From Mixta sp. Marseille-Q2659 (GTDB taxonomy: Bacteria > Pseudomonadota > Gammaproteobacteria > Enterobacterales > Enterobacteriaceae): a DNA stretch of 64,000 nt. Of the stretch, positions 1 through 9,056 are shown piece after piece. Location: contig NZ_CALNWY010000005.1 of NCBI RefSeq assembly GCF_940807255.1, forward strand, positions 124,001 to 188,000. The letters run 5' to 3'. Both the position numbers and the translations under genes were made by a program. The notes under the pieces are model-generated. The model saw only the letters and a list, made by a program, of their open reading frames with translations, was not told where the DNA came from and made no database searches. Position 1 is the stretch's first letter, and every line of letters starts with the position of its first letter.

Positions 1-946
1 CATGTGGCTGATTGAAGATGAGATCAGTAAGGCGCTGCCGATTCCGAAGCACTACGGTGTAGATGATTTCCCGCTGATTATTCAGGACAAACGCCTTGAT
101 AACTTCGGCGTGCCGGTTTATGACCCGCCGGAAAACGGCGGGCTGATGGGCGATACGCTGCTGGTTAACGGCGTACAGAATCCTTTTGTCGAGGTTTCCC
201 GCGGCTGGGTGCGCCTGCGGCTGCTTAACGCCTCCAACGCCCGTCGTTATGACATGGTTCTGAGCGATAACCGTCCTTTCCATGTGATCGCCAGCGATCA
301 GGGCTTTTTGCCCGCGCCGGTGGCGGTTCAGCAGCTGTCGCTGGCACCTGGCGAGCGGCGTGAAGTGCTGCTGGATATGTCGCAGGGCGAAGAGGTCTCC
401 ATTACCGCTGGCGTTGCGGCGGGCATTATGGATCGTCTGCGCGGCCTGTTTGAGCCGTCCAGTATTCTTACCTCGACGCAGATCCTGACGCTGCGGCCAA
501 CCGGCCTGCTGCCGCTGGTGACCGATAATCTGCCGATGCGTTTACTGGCCGATCAAATCCTCGACGGCACGCCGGTGCGCACGCGCGAACTGCGCTTAGG
601 CGATGCGCAGCCGGGCATCAACGGCGCGCTGTGGGATATGTCGCGCATTGATATTGAGGCGCAGCAGGGCAGCTATGAACGCTGGATCGTGCATGCCGAT
701 ACGCCGCAGGCGTTTCATATTCAGGGCGTCGCGTTTCTGGTGAAAAGCGTGAACGGCGCACAGCCGTTTGGCGAGGATCGCGGCTGGAAAGATACGGTCT
801 GGATTGATGGCGAGGTGGAACTGCTGGTGGCCTTTAATCAGCCTTCCTCTGAGCATTTCCCGTTTGTCTATTACAGCCAGACGCTGGAAATGGCCGATCG
901 CGGCACGGCGGGCCAATTGCTGGTACAACCGGCGCAGGGCGGCTAA
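1..946 (+). CDS. ftsP: Cell division protein FtsP (SufI), 3' part
   Basis: The reading frame is open from the left edge, so only the C-terminal 314 or so residues are present. They match E. coli FtsP (SufI) closely along their whole length, for example GVDDFPLIIQDKRLDNFG, VEVSRGWVRLRLLNAS, LSLAPGERRE and the terminal SQTLEMADRGTAGQLLV. FtsP is a periplasmic, Tat-exported multicopper-oxidase-fold protein without the copper ligands, which stabilises the divisome under stress. The visible part covers the second and third cupredoxin-like domains; the Tat signal and first domain lie outside the window. The methionine at position 2 is internal, not a start. In E. coli ftsP is followed by plsC and parC on its other side; here its 3' end faces dkgA, which is convergent. 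Confidence 0.95.
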   Translation, partial: MWLIEDEISKALPIPKHYGVDDFPLIIQDKRLDNFGVPVYDPPENGGLMGDTLLVNGVQNPFVEVSRGWVRLRLLNASNARRYDMVLSDNRPFHVIASDQGFLPAPVAVQQLSLAPGERREVLLDMSQGEEVSITAGVAAGIMDRLRGLFEPSSILTSTQILTLRPTGLLPLVTDNLPMRLLADQILDGTPVRTRELRLGDAQPGINGALWDMSRIDIEAQQGSYERWIVHADTPQAFHIQGVAFLVKSVNGAQPFGEDRGWKDTVWIDGEVELLVAFNQPSSEHFPFVYYSQTLEMADRGTAGQLLVQPAQGG

Positions 947-956
947 AGCCGCCCTG
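935..956. terminator. Hairpin between convergent ftsP and dkgA
   Basis: A perfect 9-bp inverted repeat (CAGGGCGGC / GCCGCCCTG) with a 4-nt loop made of the ftsP stop codon TAA plus one A. It lies between the ends of two convergent genes. There is no T tract on either strand, so it could be only a partial or RNA-end-protecting terminator. Confidence 0.4.
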
Positions 957-964
957 AAACCACC

Positions 965-1789
965 TTAATTCAGTTCATCAGGATGCGGGCCCAGACGCGT
1001 GCCGCTGTCCATTTTGCTAATTTCGGTGACTTCGGTTTTCTCCAGGCGGAAATCGAAGACGCGGAAGTTTTCCTCGATACGCGCTGGGGTGACCGATTTC
1101 GGGATAACCACCAGTCCGCTATCCAGATGCCAGCGGATAACGATTTGTGCAGGCGTTTTGCCATACTTTTTCGCCAGCTGCTTAATCACTTCCTGATCGA
1201 ACACGCCTTTGCCGCCCTGGGCCAGCGGGCTCCAGGACTCCGTCTGGATCTGGTGCATGGCGTTCCAGGCATGCAGCTCGCGCTGCTGAAGCATCGGGTG
1301 CAGCTCTATCTGATTTACTACCGGCGTCACGCCCGTTTCATCAATCAGCCGCTTCAGATGCGTCTCCTGAAAATTACAGACGCCGATACTTTTCGCCAGG
1401 CCCTGCTGCTGCAGTTCAATCATCCCTTTCCAGGCCTCGACAAAATTGCCTTTTTGCGGGCAAGGCCAGTGCATCAGGTAGAGATCGACATACTCCAGCT
1501 GCAGCTTTTGCAGGCTGCTTTCCATCGCCTGCTGCCAGTTCAGCTGATCCTCATTCCACAGTTTGGTGGTCACGAAAATTTCGTCGCGCGCCACATCGGT
1601 CTGCTGTAACGCCTGACCTATTCCTTCCTCATTCTTATAAATAGCGGCGGTATCGATTGAGCGATAGCCGACCTCCAGCGCTTTCAGCGCCGCGTTACGC
1701 GCTTCCTCTACGCTGGCCTGCCAGACGCCCAGTCCCAGCTGCGGCATCATATTACCGTCGCGCAGTTTAATAATTGGTTGGTCTGCCAT
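965..1789 (-). CDS. dkgA: 2,5-diketo-D-gluconate reductase A / methylglyoxal reductase (aldo-keto reductase)
   Basis: A 274-residue protein, almost the same length as E. coli DkgA (275) and similar throughout (MMPQLGLGVWQAS, SIDTAAIYKNEEG, LHAWNAMHQIQTESWSPLAQ). It is a cytosolic NADPH-dependent aldo-keto reductase that reduces methylglyoxal, beta-keto esters and 2,5-diketo-D-gluconate. The AKR catalytic tetrad is visible as D46, Y51, K76 and H107, and the NADPH-binding IPKSVTPARIEENF segment is near the C-terminus. An AAGGAG ribosome-binding site lies 5 nt before the ATG. In E. coli dkgA follows yqhD and both are activated by YqhC; here yqhD is absent and dkgA alone stands divergent from yqhC, which still suggests control by that activator. 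Confidence 0.95.
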   Translation of the reverse strand: MADQPIIKLRDGNMMPQLGLGVWQASVEEARNAALKALEVGYRSIDTAAIYKNEEGIGQALQQTDVARDEIFVTTKLWNEDQLNWQQAMESSLQKLQLEYVDLYLMHWPCPQKGNFVEAWKGMIELQQQGLAKSIGVCNFQETHLKRLIDETGVTPVVNQIELHPMLQQRELHAWNAMHQIQTESWSPLAQGGKGVFDQEVIKQLAKKYGKTPAQIVIRWHLDSGLVVIPKSVTPARIEENFRVFDFRLEKTEVTEISKMDSGTRLGPHPDELN

Positions 1790-1974
1790 AACGTCTCCTT
1801 AATGGTTAGTTGGACCCGATAGCGCTTAAGTTTAGTCGAGATATGGCGCGGCGGCTCAGCGCCCGGCAACCATTATGCAAAGGTGCCGTGCTTATTTCTG
1901 CGAGAATCTTGCCTGTTTCTCCAGGGCGCTGGAGAATTCCTGCAACAGCGGGCAAACTGCCGATGGATAAATCA

Positions 1975-2883
1975 ATGCGGGTAGAAACAATGGAACGGGA
2001 AGCGATCTGCGCGCTGCTGGCGCAAAAAGTGATTCAGTTGCGTAATGCCGGACGCGGCGCCTTGCCTGAATTGCCGGAAGTGCAGCTGCTTTATGCGGAT
2101 AAAACCTGGGGCCGTACGCCGGTAATGTATCGTCCAGGCATCGTGATTCTGTTTCAGGGGAAAAAGGTCGGCTATATCGGCACCACCACCTTTAATTACG
2201 ACGCCAGCAAATATCTGATGCTTACCGTGCCGCTGCCGTTTGAGTGCGAAACCTTTGCCACGCCGGAAGATCCGCTGGCGGGGCTGATGCTGCATGTCGA
2301 TATGCCGCGCCTGCAGGATCTGCTGATTGAACTCAACGGCGATGACAGCTTCCAGCCGAAGCCGCTGAATCAGGGCATTCACTCCGCCTTTCTTTCTGAA
2401 GAGCTGCTGTGCGCCACCGAGCGGCTGCTGGACGTAATGGCGAAAGACCGCGATGCGCGCGTGCTGGGGCCGCAAATCGTGCGTGAAATTCTCTATTACG
2501 TGCTGGTCGGCCCCTGCGGCGGCGCGCTGCTCTCGCTGGTCAGCCGTCACACGCAGTTTAGCCAGATCGCGCGCGCGCTGCGGCGTATTGAAACCAGCTA
2601 TACCGATAGCCTCAGCGTTGAATTGCTGGCGGCGGAAGTAAATATGAGCGTCTCGGCCTTTCACCACAACTTTAAGGCGGTGACCAGCACCTCGCCGCTG
2701 CAGTATCTGAAAAGCTATCGGCTGCATCAGGCGCGCAACATGATGCTGCAGGAGGGCTTAAAGGCCAGCGCGGCGGCGATGAAAGTCGGTTATGAAAGCG
2801 CCTCGCAGTTTTCGCGCGAGTTTAAGCGCTATTTCGGCGTCACGCCGGGAGAAGAGATCACGCGGATGCGGCTGGCGGGCTAA
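1975..2883 (+). CDS. yqhC: AraC-family activator YqhC
   Basis: An AraC/XylS-type regulator strongly similar to E. coli YqhC, the aldehyde-responsive activator of yqhD and dkgA. Conserved stretches include [19 protein letters not shown] in the N-terminal AraC_N (cupin-like) sensing domain and [20 protein letters not shown] plus [20 protein letters not shown] in the two C-terminal helix-turn-helix motifs. The frame is open from 1810, but the extra N-terminal 55 residues do not resemble the family. The best starts are ATG 1975 or ATG 1990; the latter (MEREAIC) lines up with E. coli MQREEIC. Neither has a strong ribosome-binding site. It is divergent from dkgA, with about 185 bp between them as the likely shared control region. 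Confidence 0.9.
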   Translation: MRVETMEREAICALLAQKVIQLRNAGRGALPELPEVQLLYADKTWGRTPVMYRPGIVILFQGKKVGYIGTTTFNYDASKYLMLTVPLPFECETFATPEDPLAGLMLHVDMPRLQDLLIELNGDDSFQPKPLNQGIHSAFLSEELLCATERLLDVMAKDRDARVLGPQIVREILYYVLVGPCGGALLSLVSRHTQFSQIARALRRIETSYTDSLSVELLAAEVNMSVSAFHHNFKAVTSTSPLQYLKSYRLHQARNMMLQEGLKASAAAMKVGYESASQFSREFKRYFGVTPGEEITRMRLAG

Positions 2884-2898
2884 TCCCGCCGCCGCAAA

Positions 2899-2925
2899 CC
2901 GTCAGGCGCGCTGACGGCGTTTTTT
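2899..2925 (+). terminator. Rho-independent terminator of yqhC
   Basis: A 7-bp stem (CCGTCAG / CTGACGG) with loop GCGCG is followed two bases later by six T residues. It starts 16 bp after the yqhC stop and overlaps the last codons of convergent yghB. Confidence 0.75.
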
Positions 2926-3561
2926 CCAGATCAGGGCGATGCTGCCCGCCAGACCAAGGAACAACAGGGCGACCGGCAGAATAATCAAAATCGCCATCAC
3001 TTGATCTTCATGGCGTTTGATAAACGGCACCTGACTGATACCGTAGCCAAAAGCGACAACAATCGTTACCCACAGCAGGCCGCTCAGCCAGTTAAAGAAC
3101 TGAAAGCGACTGTTTTTCAGGCCGGAGATGCCCGCCATCGTCGGCAGCAGCGTGCGCACAAAGGCGAGAAAGCGGCCGACCAGCAGCGCCATCAAACCGT
3201 GACGGTTAAACAGATGCCACGCCCGCTGATGGTATTGCGCCGGCAGGTGCATCAGCCAGCTTTTCACCAGCCGGGTATTGCCGAGCCAGCGGCCCTGTAA
3301 ATAGCTAAGCCAACAGCCCAGGCTGGCGGCAGCGGTCAGAATCACCAGCGTCGGGATAAAATCCATCACCCCTTTGGCAATCATCGCGCCCGCCAGCAGC
3401 AGCAGGCTGTCGCCCGGCAGAAAAGAAGCAGGCAGCAGGCCATTTTCTAAAAACAGCGTCAAAAACATAATGCCATAAACGATCCAAACCACATCTGGAT
3501 TGGCCAGCGCGGCAAAATCCTGATGCCATAGCGCCTGAACAATCTCATGTATCACACCCAT
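2902..3561 (-). CDS. yghB: DedA-family inner-membrane protein YghB
   Basis: A 219-residue integral membrane protein very close to E. coli YghB. The DedA signature is clear: [20 protein letters not shown] near residues 37-56, [14 protein letters not shown], and the conserved [19 protein letters not shown]. About five hydrophobic segments and a basic C-terminal tail (KKRRQRA) are visible. The family are proton-motive-force-dependent envelope proteins, implicated in lipid carrier (undecaprenyl phosphate, phosphatidylethanolamine) flipping; in E. coli loss of YghB together with YqjA blocks division. Its position between yqhC and metC is the same as in E. coli. The 248 bp upstream hold only its promoter region. 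Confidence 0.95.
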   Translation of the reverse strand: MGVIHEIVQALWHQDFAALANPDVVWIVYGIMFLTLFLENGLLPASFLPGDSLLLLAGAMIAKGVMDFIPTLVILTAAASLGCWLSYLQGRWLGNTRLVKSWLMHLPAQYHQRAWHLFNRHGLMALLVGRFLAFVRTLLPTMAGISGLKNSRFQFFNWLSGLLWVTIVVAFGYGISQVPFIKRHEDQVMAILIILPVALLFLGLAGSIALIWKKRRQRA

Positions 3562-3809
3562 GTGCTTCCTCGTTGACTGTGGTAATCGTCTTACCCTTCA
3601 TACTTCAGGCTGCATCTTTGTTAGCTGCTTTCACTCACCCGAATCACTTAACTGTGTAAGCTCATCGGGATTCGTTCACTTGCCGCCGCGATGCAGCCTG
3701 AATTATTTGGCTATAAGTGTAACTGCAAATGGCCGCTCACTTCCTGCCAGAAAGACGGCAGGGGACGTCCTGTTAAGCTCTGGTTTAAGGTTAGCGTGCT
3801 TTACGCCAT

Positions 3810-5003
3810 TTATGGCTGAGCGATACGCGCAAAACCGGCGGACAGGTCGTCAATCAGATCCTCGATATGCTCCAGGCCAATGTGCAGACGCACCAGCGTG
3901 CCGCTGAAATCCACGCCGTTAACCGGACGAATGGCCGCCAGCTCCTCCGGCTGATTAGCCAGAATCAGCGATTCAAAGCCGCCCCAGGAGTAGGCCATGC
4001 TGAAGTGATGAAAGCCGTCGAGAAATTGTGCCAGCTTTTCATCGCTCAGTTTTTGTTCCAGCACAAAGGAAAACAGGCCGCTGCTGCCGCTAAAATCGCG
4101 TTTCCAGGCCTGATGACCGGGGCACTGTTCCAGCGCCGGATGATTGACGCGCGCCACTTCCGGGCGTGCCGCCAGCCAGTTCGCCACCGCCAGCGCGCTC
4201 TCTTCATGCTGACGCAAGCGCACCGCCAGCGTGCGCAGGCCGCGGCTGGTGACATAAGCGGTATCAGCATCCACCATCTGGCCCATCAGATAGGAGTTCT
4301 CACGCAGCGTATCCCAACAGCGCGCATTGCTGACGGCGGTGCCGATCATCGCATCGGAATGGCCGACCAGATATTTGGTGCCCGCCTGAATGGAAATATC
4401 CACGCCGTGATCCAGCGGGCGGAACAGCAGCCCGGCGGCCCAGGTATTATCCAGCATAATGATCGCGTCCGGCGCTTTGCTGCGTACCGCCTGCACGATG
4501 GCGGGAACGTCCTGCACTTCCATCGTGATCGAGGCGGGAGATTCAAGGAACACGACTTTGGTATGCGGCTGCACCAGCTCAGCGATCCCGGCGCCGAGGG
4601 TATGGTCGAAATAGCGCGTGGTGACGCCAAGCTTACTGAGGATTTTATTGCAGAAATCCTGGGTCGGTTCATAAACCGAACCGGCCATCAGCACTTCATC
4701 GCCCGCTTCGACAAAAGCGAGAATGGCATTGGATACCGCTGCCGCACCGCAGGGATAAAGCGCACAGCCAACGCCGCCTTCCAGTTCGCACATCGCTTCC
4801 TGGAGAGAAAAATGGGTCAGCGTACCGCGGCGGCCATAAAACAGCTCGCCCTGCGCCCGCCCGGCGGTCGCGCGTTTTTTATCGGCAACGGTATCAAATA
4901 CCAGAGAGGAGGCGCGCTGAATGATGCTGTTAACTGAGCCTTGTGTGTAACGTTTCTGTCTGCCAGCGCCAATAAGGGTAGTTTCAATATTTTTTTTCGA
5001 CAT
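3810..5003 (-). CDS. metC: Cystathionine beta-lyase
   Basis: A 397-residue Cys/Met-metabolism PLP enzyme with high similarity to E. coli MetC (395). It cleaves cystathionine to homocysteine, pyruvate and ammonia in methionine synthesis. The Schiff-base lysine is K210 in [29 protein letters not shown] and YPCGAAAV motifs bind PLP phosphate and substrate. The C-terminal domain ends [21 protein letters not shown], as in the family. An AGGA ribosome-binding site precedes the ATG. In E. coli metC is divergent from exbB across a short spacer; here about 3 kb (the TRAP operon) separate them. I found no convincing MetJ box upstream. Confidence 0.96.
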   Translation of the reverse strand: MSKKNIETTLIGAGRQKRYTQGSVNSIIQRASSLVFDTVADKKRATAGRAQGELFYGRRGTLTHFSLQEAMCELEGGVGCALYPCGAAAVSNAILAFVEAGDEVLMAGSVYEPTQDFCNKILSKLGVTTRYFDHTLGAGIAELVQPHTKVVFLESPASITMEVQDVPAIVQAVRSKAPDAIIMLDNTWAAGLLFRPLDHGVDISIQAGTKYLVGHSDAMIGTAVSNARCWDTLRENSYLMGQMVDADTAYVTSRGLRTLAVRLRQHEESALAVANWLAARPEVARVNHPALEQCPGHQAWKRDFSGSSGLFSFVLEQKLSDEKLAQFLDGFHHFSMAYSWGGFESLILANQPEELAAIRPVNGVDFSGTLVRLHIGLEHIEDLIDDLSAGFARIAQP

Positions 5004-5094
5004 GCTGCAAGCGGTCCTGCCTAACCCGTAGTAAGGCGGTTAACTTACCACGTTTAGCCAGTCAGGGTTGAGAGCCATTTACCACTATCAGACA

Positions 5095-5125
5095 GTCGCC
5101 AGCCGCAGGCGCAACGGCTGGTGAC
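5095..5125 (-). terminator. Hairpin downstream of the TRAP operon
   Basis: An inverted repeat with an 11-bp stem (core CCAGCCG / CGGCTGG, one G-T pair) just after the dctM stop. No T tract follows on the minus strand, so it is either a weak terminator or a 3'-end stabiliser. Confidence 0.4.
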
Positions 5126-5130
5126 GACAG

Positions 5131-6417
5131 CTACATCACGCCCATCATGCGCGGCAGCCAGAGCGAAATTGCCGGAACATAGGTAATCAGCAACAGCACC
5201 ACAAACAGCAGGCAGTAAAACGGCAGCATCGCCTTCACCACCTGTTCAATCTTCTGTTTGCCGACGGCGCTGGCGACAAATAGTACGGAGCCTACCGGCG
5301 GCGTAATCAGCCCGATCCCCAGGTTAATCATCATAATCATGCCGAAGTGAACCGGATCGACACCCAGCGCATTAGTCACCGGCAGCAGCACTGGCGTCAG
5401 GATCAGAATAATCGGCGCCATATCCATCAGCGTGCCGATCACCAGCAGCAGAACGTTAATGCACATCAGAATGACGTACTTATTATCGGACACACTGGTG
5501 AAAAACTCGGTGATCAGCTGCGGCAGCTGCATAAAGGTCATGACCGCGCCGAAGCCGGATGCAAAGGCGATCAGCACCATCACGATGGTGACGGTTTTAA
5601 TGGTGCGAAACAGCAGGATATGCAGCTGGTTCCATTTGAAGTCGCGGTAGATAAACATGGTGACGAAAAAGGCCCAGATGCAGGCGATCGCCGCCGATTC
5701 CGACGCGGTAAAAATGCCGGAGAGAATACCGCCGAGAATAATCACCACGGTAAACAGGCCCCAGAAGGCGTCGAAAAAGATCTTTACCGCCTGTTTGAAG
5801 GGAATACGCTCGCCGCGCGGATAGCCGCGTTTGCGCGCAAAGCCCAGGCACATAATCATCAGGCACAATCCCAGCAGCAGGCCGGGAAAAATCCCGGCGA
5901 CAAACAGCGAGGAGATGGTTACCACGCCGCCGGTCGCCAGCGAATAGATCACTGAGTTGTGGCTGGGCGGCGTCAGCACCGCCTGCACCGATCCGCTGGC
6001 GGTCACCGCGGCGGCGAAGTCGCGCGGATAGCCTTTCTCCTCCATCTGCGGGATCATCACCGAGCCAATAGAGGCGGTATCCGCCACCGACGAGCCGGAA
6101 ATGGCGCCGAAAAAGGTTGAGGCGACGATATTCACCAGCGACAGGCCGCCGCGAATAAAGCCGACAAAGATATAGGCGAAGTTAACCAGCCGGCGAGCGA
6201 TGCCGCCTTCCGCCATAATCGCGCCCGCCAGAATAAAGAAGGGAATGGTGAGCAGCGAAAATTTATTTACGCCGTTGGTAATCTGGATCACCACCGCTTC
6301 CAGCGGCAGATCGATCCACCAGGCGCCGATAAAAGCGCTAAGGCCGACGGCAAACGCCACCGGGAAACCGATCAGCAACAGAACCATCATACTGCCTACT
6401 AAGATCAGTGCGTCCAT
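5131..6417 (-). CDS. dctM: TRAP transporter large permease subunit (DctM type)
   Basis: About 428 residues, the usual DctM length, with 11 to 12 hydrophobic segments. Family features include the AEGGIARRLVNFA segment, the FFGAISGSSVADTASIGSVM region that forms substrate and Na+ sites, PPSHNSVIYS and ITPPVGSVLFVAS. It is the ion-coupled transport channel of a tripartite ATP-independent periplasmic transporter. The frame is open further upstream, but GGAG sits 6 nt before the second ATG of an ATGATG pair, which fixes the start at 6417 (or 6420). It begins 13 nt after the dctQ stop, so the two are translated from one mRNA. Confidence 0.93.
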   Translation of the reverse strand: MDALILVGSMMVLLLIGFPVAFAVGLSAFIGAWWIDLPLEAVVIQITNGVNKFSLLTIPFFILAGAIMAEGGIARRLVNFAYIFVGFIRGGLSLVNIVASTFFGAISGSSVADTASIGSVMIPQMEEKGYPRDFAAAVTASGSVQAVLTPPSHNSVIYSLATGGVVTISSLFVAGIFPGLLLGLCLMIMCLGFARKRGYPRGERIPFKQAVKIFFDAFWGLFTVVIILGGILSGIFTASESAAIACIWAFFVTMFIYRDFKWNQLHILLFRTIKTVTIVMVLIAFASGFGAVMTFMQLPQLITEFFTSVSDNKYVILMCINVLLLVIGTLMDMAPIILILTPVLLPVTNALGVDPVHFGMIMMINLGIGLITPPVGSVLFVASAVGKQKIEQVVKAMLPFYCLLFVVLLLITYVPAISLWLPRMMGVM

Positions 6418-6430
6418 CATAAGCTCCGAA

Positions 6431-6937
6431 TCAGTGGGTGCCGCCGAGGCTGACCAGCGGGCGGGCGGACTGATCGCCGCACAGCAGGCGCTCAATCACA
6501 AACAGAATGGTCAGCAGCGCGCCAACCGGAATAGGCAGATACATCTGGCCAAAGGTGACGGCGGGCAGCGAAGCCTGCGGCTGGAGCCACATCGCTTCGC
6601 ACAGCGCATAGCTGGCCTGGAAAATAATCAGGCAGGCCGCCAGCATTAGCAGATCGCTGACGATGGCGGCAATTTTCTGGCCGCGCGGCGACAGACGGTC
6701 GGTCACCATCGATACGCAAATATGCGTGCCGGCACGGAATCCGACCGGCGCGCCGATAAAGGTAAAAATAATCATACAAACAATGGCGACCGGCTCCGGC
6801 CAGGAGAGCGCATCGTTCAGTACATAGCGGGCGAAAATGCCGATCGGGATCACCGTCACCATGATCATCAGCGCAATTGCGGCGATCGTCATGCACAGCA
6901 GATAGACCGCATCCATCAGACGTGAATAGGCAGACAT
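6431..6937 (-). CDS. dctQ: TRAP transporter small permease subunit (DctQ type)
   Basis: A 168-residue membrane protein with four hydrophobic helices, the standard DctQ form. The conserved IGIFARYVLNDALSWPEPVA segment and FIGAPVGFRAGTHI are typical. DctQ is the small membrane partner of DctM. It lies 50 nt downstream of dctP and 13 nt upstream of dctM in one operon. Confidence 0.92.
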   Translation of the reverse strand: MSAYSRLMDAVYLLCMTIAAIALMIMVTVIPIGIFARYVLNDALSWPEPVAIVCMIIFTFIGAPVGFRAGTHICVSMVTDRLSPRGQKIAAIVSDLLMLAACLIIFQASYALCEAMWLQPQASLPAVTFGQMYLPIPVGALLTILFVIERLLCGDQSARPLVSLGGTH

Positions 6938-6987
6938 GATGTTTTACCTGGTTAGGAGCGCCGCGAGGGTTCGCGGCGCAAAGAGGG

Positions 6988-7962
6988 TTATTTCACCGCA
7001 GCGATTTGCTGCATCAGATCCTGATAGTTCTTGCCATACTGATCGCGCACCGGCTGCGTCGCCTTCACAAAATAGTCGCGATCGATCTGCTGGAAGGTCA
7101 CGCCGCCTGCCTTCATCTTATCCAGCGACTGCTGGTTATACTCGGCCCACAGCTTGCGCTCATCCTCCTGCGCTTCTTTACCCAGCTTGCGCAGCAGCGC
7201 CTGATCTTCTGCCGACAGCTTGTCCCAGGAGCGTTTCGAGAACAGGATCATTTCTGGCTGAATAAAGTGGCCGGTCAGCGTGTAATATTTTGCGACCGGC
7301 ATATAGTTGTGGGCGACGAAGGTTGGCGGATTGTTTTCCGTACCGTCCACCACGCCGGTCTGCATGGCGCTGAAGACTTCGCTGACGCCCATCGCCACCG
7401 GATTCGCGCCCATCGCCTTCAGCGTCGCCAGCGAGATGGCGCTGTTCTGCACGCGAATTTTCATCCCTTTCAAATCGTCAGGCTTCGTAACGGGCTTTTT
7501 GGTGATCATGTTACGCACGCCAGCGTCGGTCCAGCCGAGAAACACCATCCGGGTATTGGGATCGTTATCGAACTTGTTGGCGATCGCTTTGCCGATTTCG
7601 CCGTCCAGCACGCTGTGCATATGGGCTTCATCGCGGAAAATATAGGGCAGCGTCAGCACGCTCGTTTCCGGGGCCAGGGTGGAAACGGGTGCCAGCGATA
7701 CGCGGATCATATCCACCGCGCCGATTTGCACCTGCTGAAGCGTTTGCTCCTCATCGCCCAGCGTGCCGCCCGCGTAAACGCGCATCTCCAGCCGTCCATC
7801 GGTGGCCTGTTTCAGCTTCTCCCCCATATGTTCAAGCGCAACAACGGTGGGATAACCGGCGGGCTGGACTTCCGCCACCTTCAGCACTTTAGCTGAGGCG
7901 GCGCAGGTAAACAGCGCGGTGGATGCCAGCGATAACGCCAGCAACAGTTTTTTCAGTTTCAT
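6988..7962 (-). CDS. dctP: TRAP transporter periplasmic solute-binding protein (DctP type)
   Basis: A 324-residue DctP-family binding protein. An N-terminal signal peptide (MKLKKLLLALSLASTALF, cleavage likely after ASA at residue 24) exports it to the periplasm. The PDDLKGMKIRVQNS motif carries the arginine that in this family grips the substrate carboxylate, and GVVDGTENNPPTF is a second family signature. First gene of the dctPQM operon. The substrate is a carboxylate but cannot be read from sequence. The pattern AEVQPAGYPTVVALE resembles binding proteins for uronic acids as far as I recall, and a KdgR-like palindrome upstream agrees with that; C4-dicarboxylates or other sugar acids remain possible. 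Confidence 0.92.
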   Translation of the reverse strand: MKLKKLLLALSLASTALFTCAASAKVLKVAEVQPAGYPTVVALEHMGEKLKQATDGRLEMRVYAGGTLGDEEQTLQQVQIGAVDMIRVSLAPVSTLAPETSVLTLPYIFRDEAHMHSVLDGEIGKAIANKFDNDPNTRMVFLGWTDAGVRNMITKKPVTKPDDLKGMKIRVQNSAISLATLKAMGANPVAMGVSEVFSAMQTGVVDGTENNPPTFVAHNYMPVAKYYTLTGHFIQPEMILFSKRSWDKLSAEDQALLRKLGKEAQEDERKLWAEYNQQSLDKMKAGGVTFQQIDRDYFVKATQPVRDQYGKNYQDLMQQIAAVK

Positions 7963-8108
7963 CTATTGTTCTCCTGCGCTTAAAGGGAACCCCGTCTCTG
8001 GCGGAAAGAAGGGTAGGGAAAGAGAGCTGCCAGCAGGGCTGATTCACTATAGATAAATTGCGTTGGCGGAAAATTGGCGTAGATGAATTGAATGAATTGC
8101 ATCACAAA

Positions 8109-8127
8109 ATTAAAACGATGTTTTAAT
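8109..8127. promoter_or_regulatory. KdgR-like palindromic operator candidate
   Basis: ATTAAAAC GAT GTTTTAAT, a perfect 8-bp inverted repeat with a 3-bp centre, about 147 bp upstream of dctP. By eye it matches the IclR-type KdgR consensus (AATGAAAC...GTTTCATT) at 13 of 19 positions. KdgR represses pectin and uronate genes in enterobacteria. The match is from memory of the consensus and is not proof. Confidence 0.35.
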
Positions 8128-8224
8128 AAATTTATACGCAGCGTCACAGTTTAAAAACTAACCGATAACATCGCAGTTACCCACCGCTTCTGGGGCGGCC
8201 CAGGACTCAGAAATGTTTGTAAAT

Positions 8225-8243
8225 ACTAATGAGAACTACTATC
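8225..8243. promoter_or_regulatory. Fur box upstream of exbB
   Basis: ACTAATGAGAACTACTATC matches the 19-bp Fur consensus GATAATGATAATCATTATC at 13 positions. A TATGAT -10-like hexamer follows at 8262-8267, and the exbB start is at 8311. Iron-dependent repression of exbBD by Fur is established in E. coli. Confidence 0.65.
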
Positions 8244-8310
8244 AATTCACTCTTGTTTTGGTATGATCCCGACCTGTTTTGACGAATTCCCTTAAGGTTG
8301 GAGAAATAGC

Positions 8311-9051
8311 GTGGTAACCAGTGAGCTGATGCAGGCGGATCTTTCCGTCTGGGGCATGTTTGAACATGCGGACATCGTGGTAAAAGCGGTAATGATTGGG
8401 CTGCTTCTGGCGTCCGTCGTCACCTGGGCCATCTTCTTCGGCAAATTTACCGAACTAACGTCGGCGCGCCGTCGCCTGAAACACGAGCAGCAGGCGCTGG
8501 CAGATGCGCGTTCGCTGCGTCAGGCCGCCGAGCTGAGCGAAAACTTCCATGCACGTAGCCAAAGCACGCTGCTGCTGCAGGAAGCGCAGAATGAGCTGGA
8601 GCTGTCCACAGGCTCCGACGATAACGAAGGCATTAAAGAGCGTACCGGCTTCCGTCTGGAACGTCGCGTTGCTGCCATTAGCCGTCACGCCGGTCGTGGT
8701 AACGGCTTCCTTGCCACCATCGGTTCCGTCGCGCCCTTTATCGGCCTGTTCGGTACGGTGTGGGGCATCATGAACAGCTTTATCGGCATTGCGCAAACCC
8801 AGACTACCAACCTGGCGGTGGTTGCGCCGGGTATCGCAGAAGCGCTGCTGGCAACCGCAATCGGCCTGATTGCCGCCATCCCGGCGGTCGTGACCTACAA
8901 CATTTTCGCGCGTATGATCGCCAGCTATAAAGCGGGCCTTGGCGACGTGGCGGCGCAGGTGCTGCTGCTGCAAAGCCGTGACCTCGATTTAGCGCGCAGC
9001 AACAGCGGCGCACAGCCGGTTCAGAATGCTCACAAACTGCGGGTAGGTTAA
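8311..9051 (+). CDS. exbB: TonB-system energiser ExbB
   Basis: A 246-residue inner-membrane protein almost identical in layout to E. coli ExbB (244): three hydrophobic segments, the cytoplasmic NELELSTGSDDNEGIKER loop and the pore-lining VGLFGTVWGIMNSF-like and GIAEALLATAIGLIAAIPAV helices. ExbB forms a pentamer around ExbD and uses proton motive force to drive TonB for uptake of iron siderophores and vitamin B12. The start is a GTG with GGAGAAA 6 nt upstream. exbD follows after 5 nt. The Fur box upstream suggests iron control. Confidence 0.96.
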   Translation: MVTSELMQADLSVWGMFEHADIVVKAVMIGLLLASVVTWAIFFGKFTELTSARRRLKHEQQALADARSLRQAAELSENFHARSQSTLLLQEAQNELELSTGSDDNEGIKERTGFRLERRVAAISRHAGRGNGFLATIGSVAPFIGLFGTVWGIMNSFIGIAQTQTTNLAVVAPGIAEALLATAIGLIAAIPAVVTYNIFARMIASYKAGLGDVAAQVLLLQSRDLDLARSNSGAQPVQNAHKLRVG

Positions 9052-9056
9052 GCGTT

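Noticed and set aside
1810..1974. Upstream extension of yqhC
   Set aside because: The 55 extra residues are open but unlike the family, and they would occupy the whole divergent promoter region.
5004..5130. Search for a MetJ operator upstream of metC
   Set aside because: Only weak AGACNNCT-like pieces (ATCAGACAGTC) are present, with no tandem boxes.
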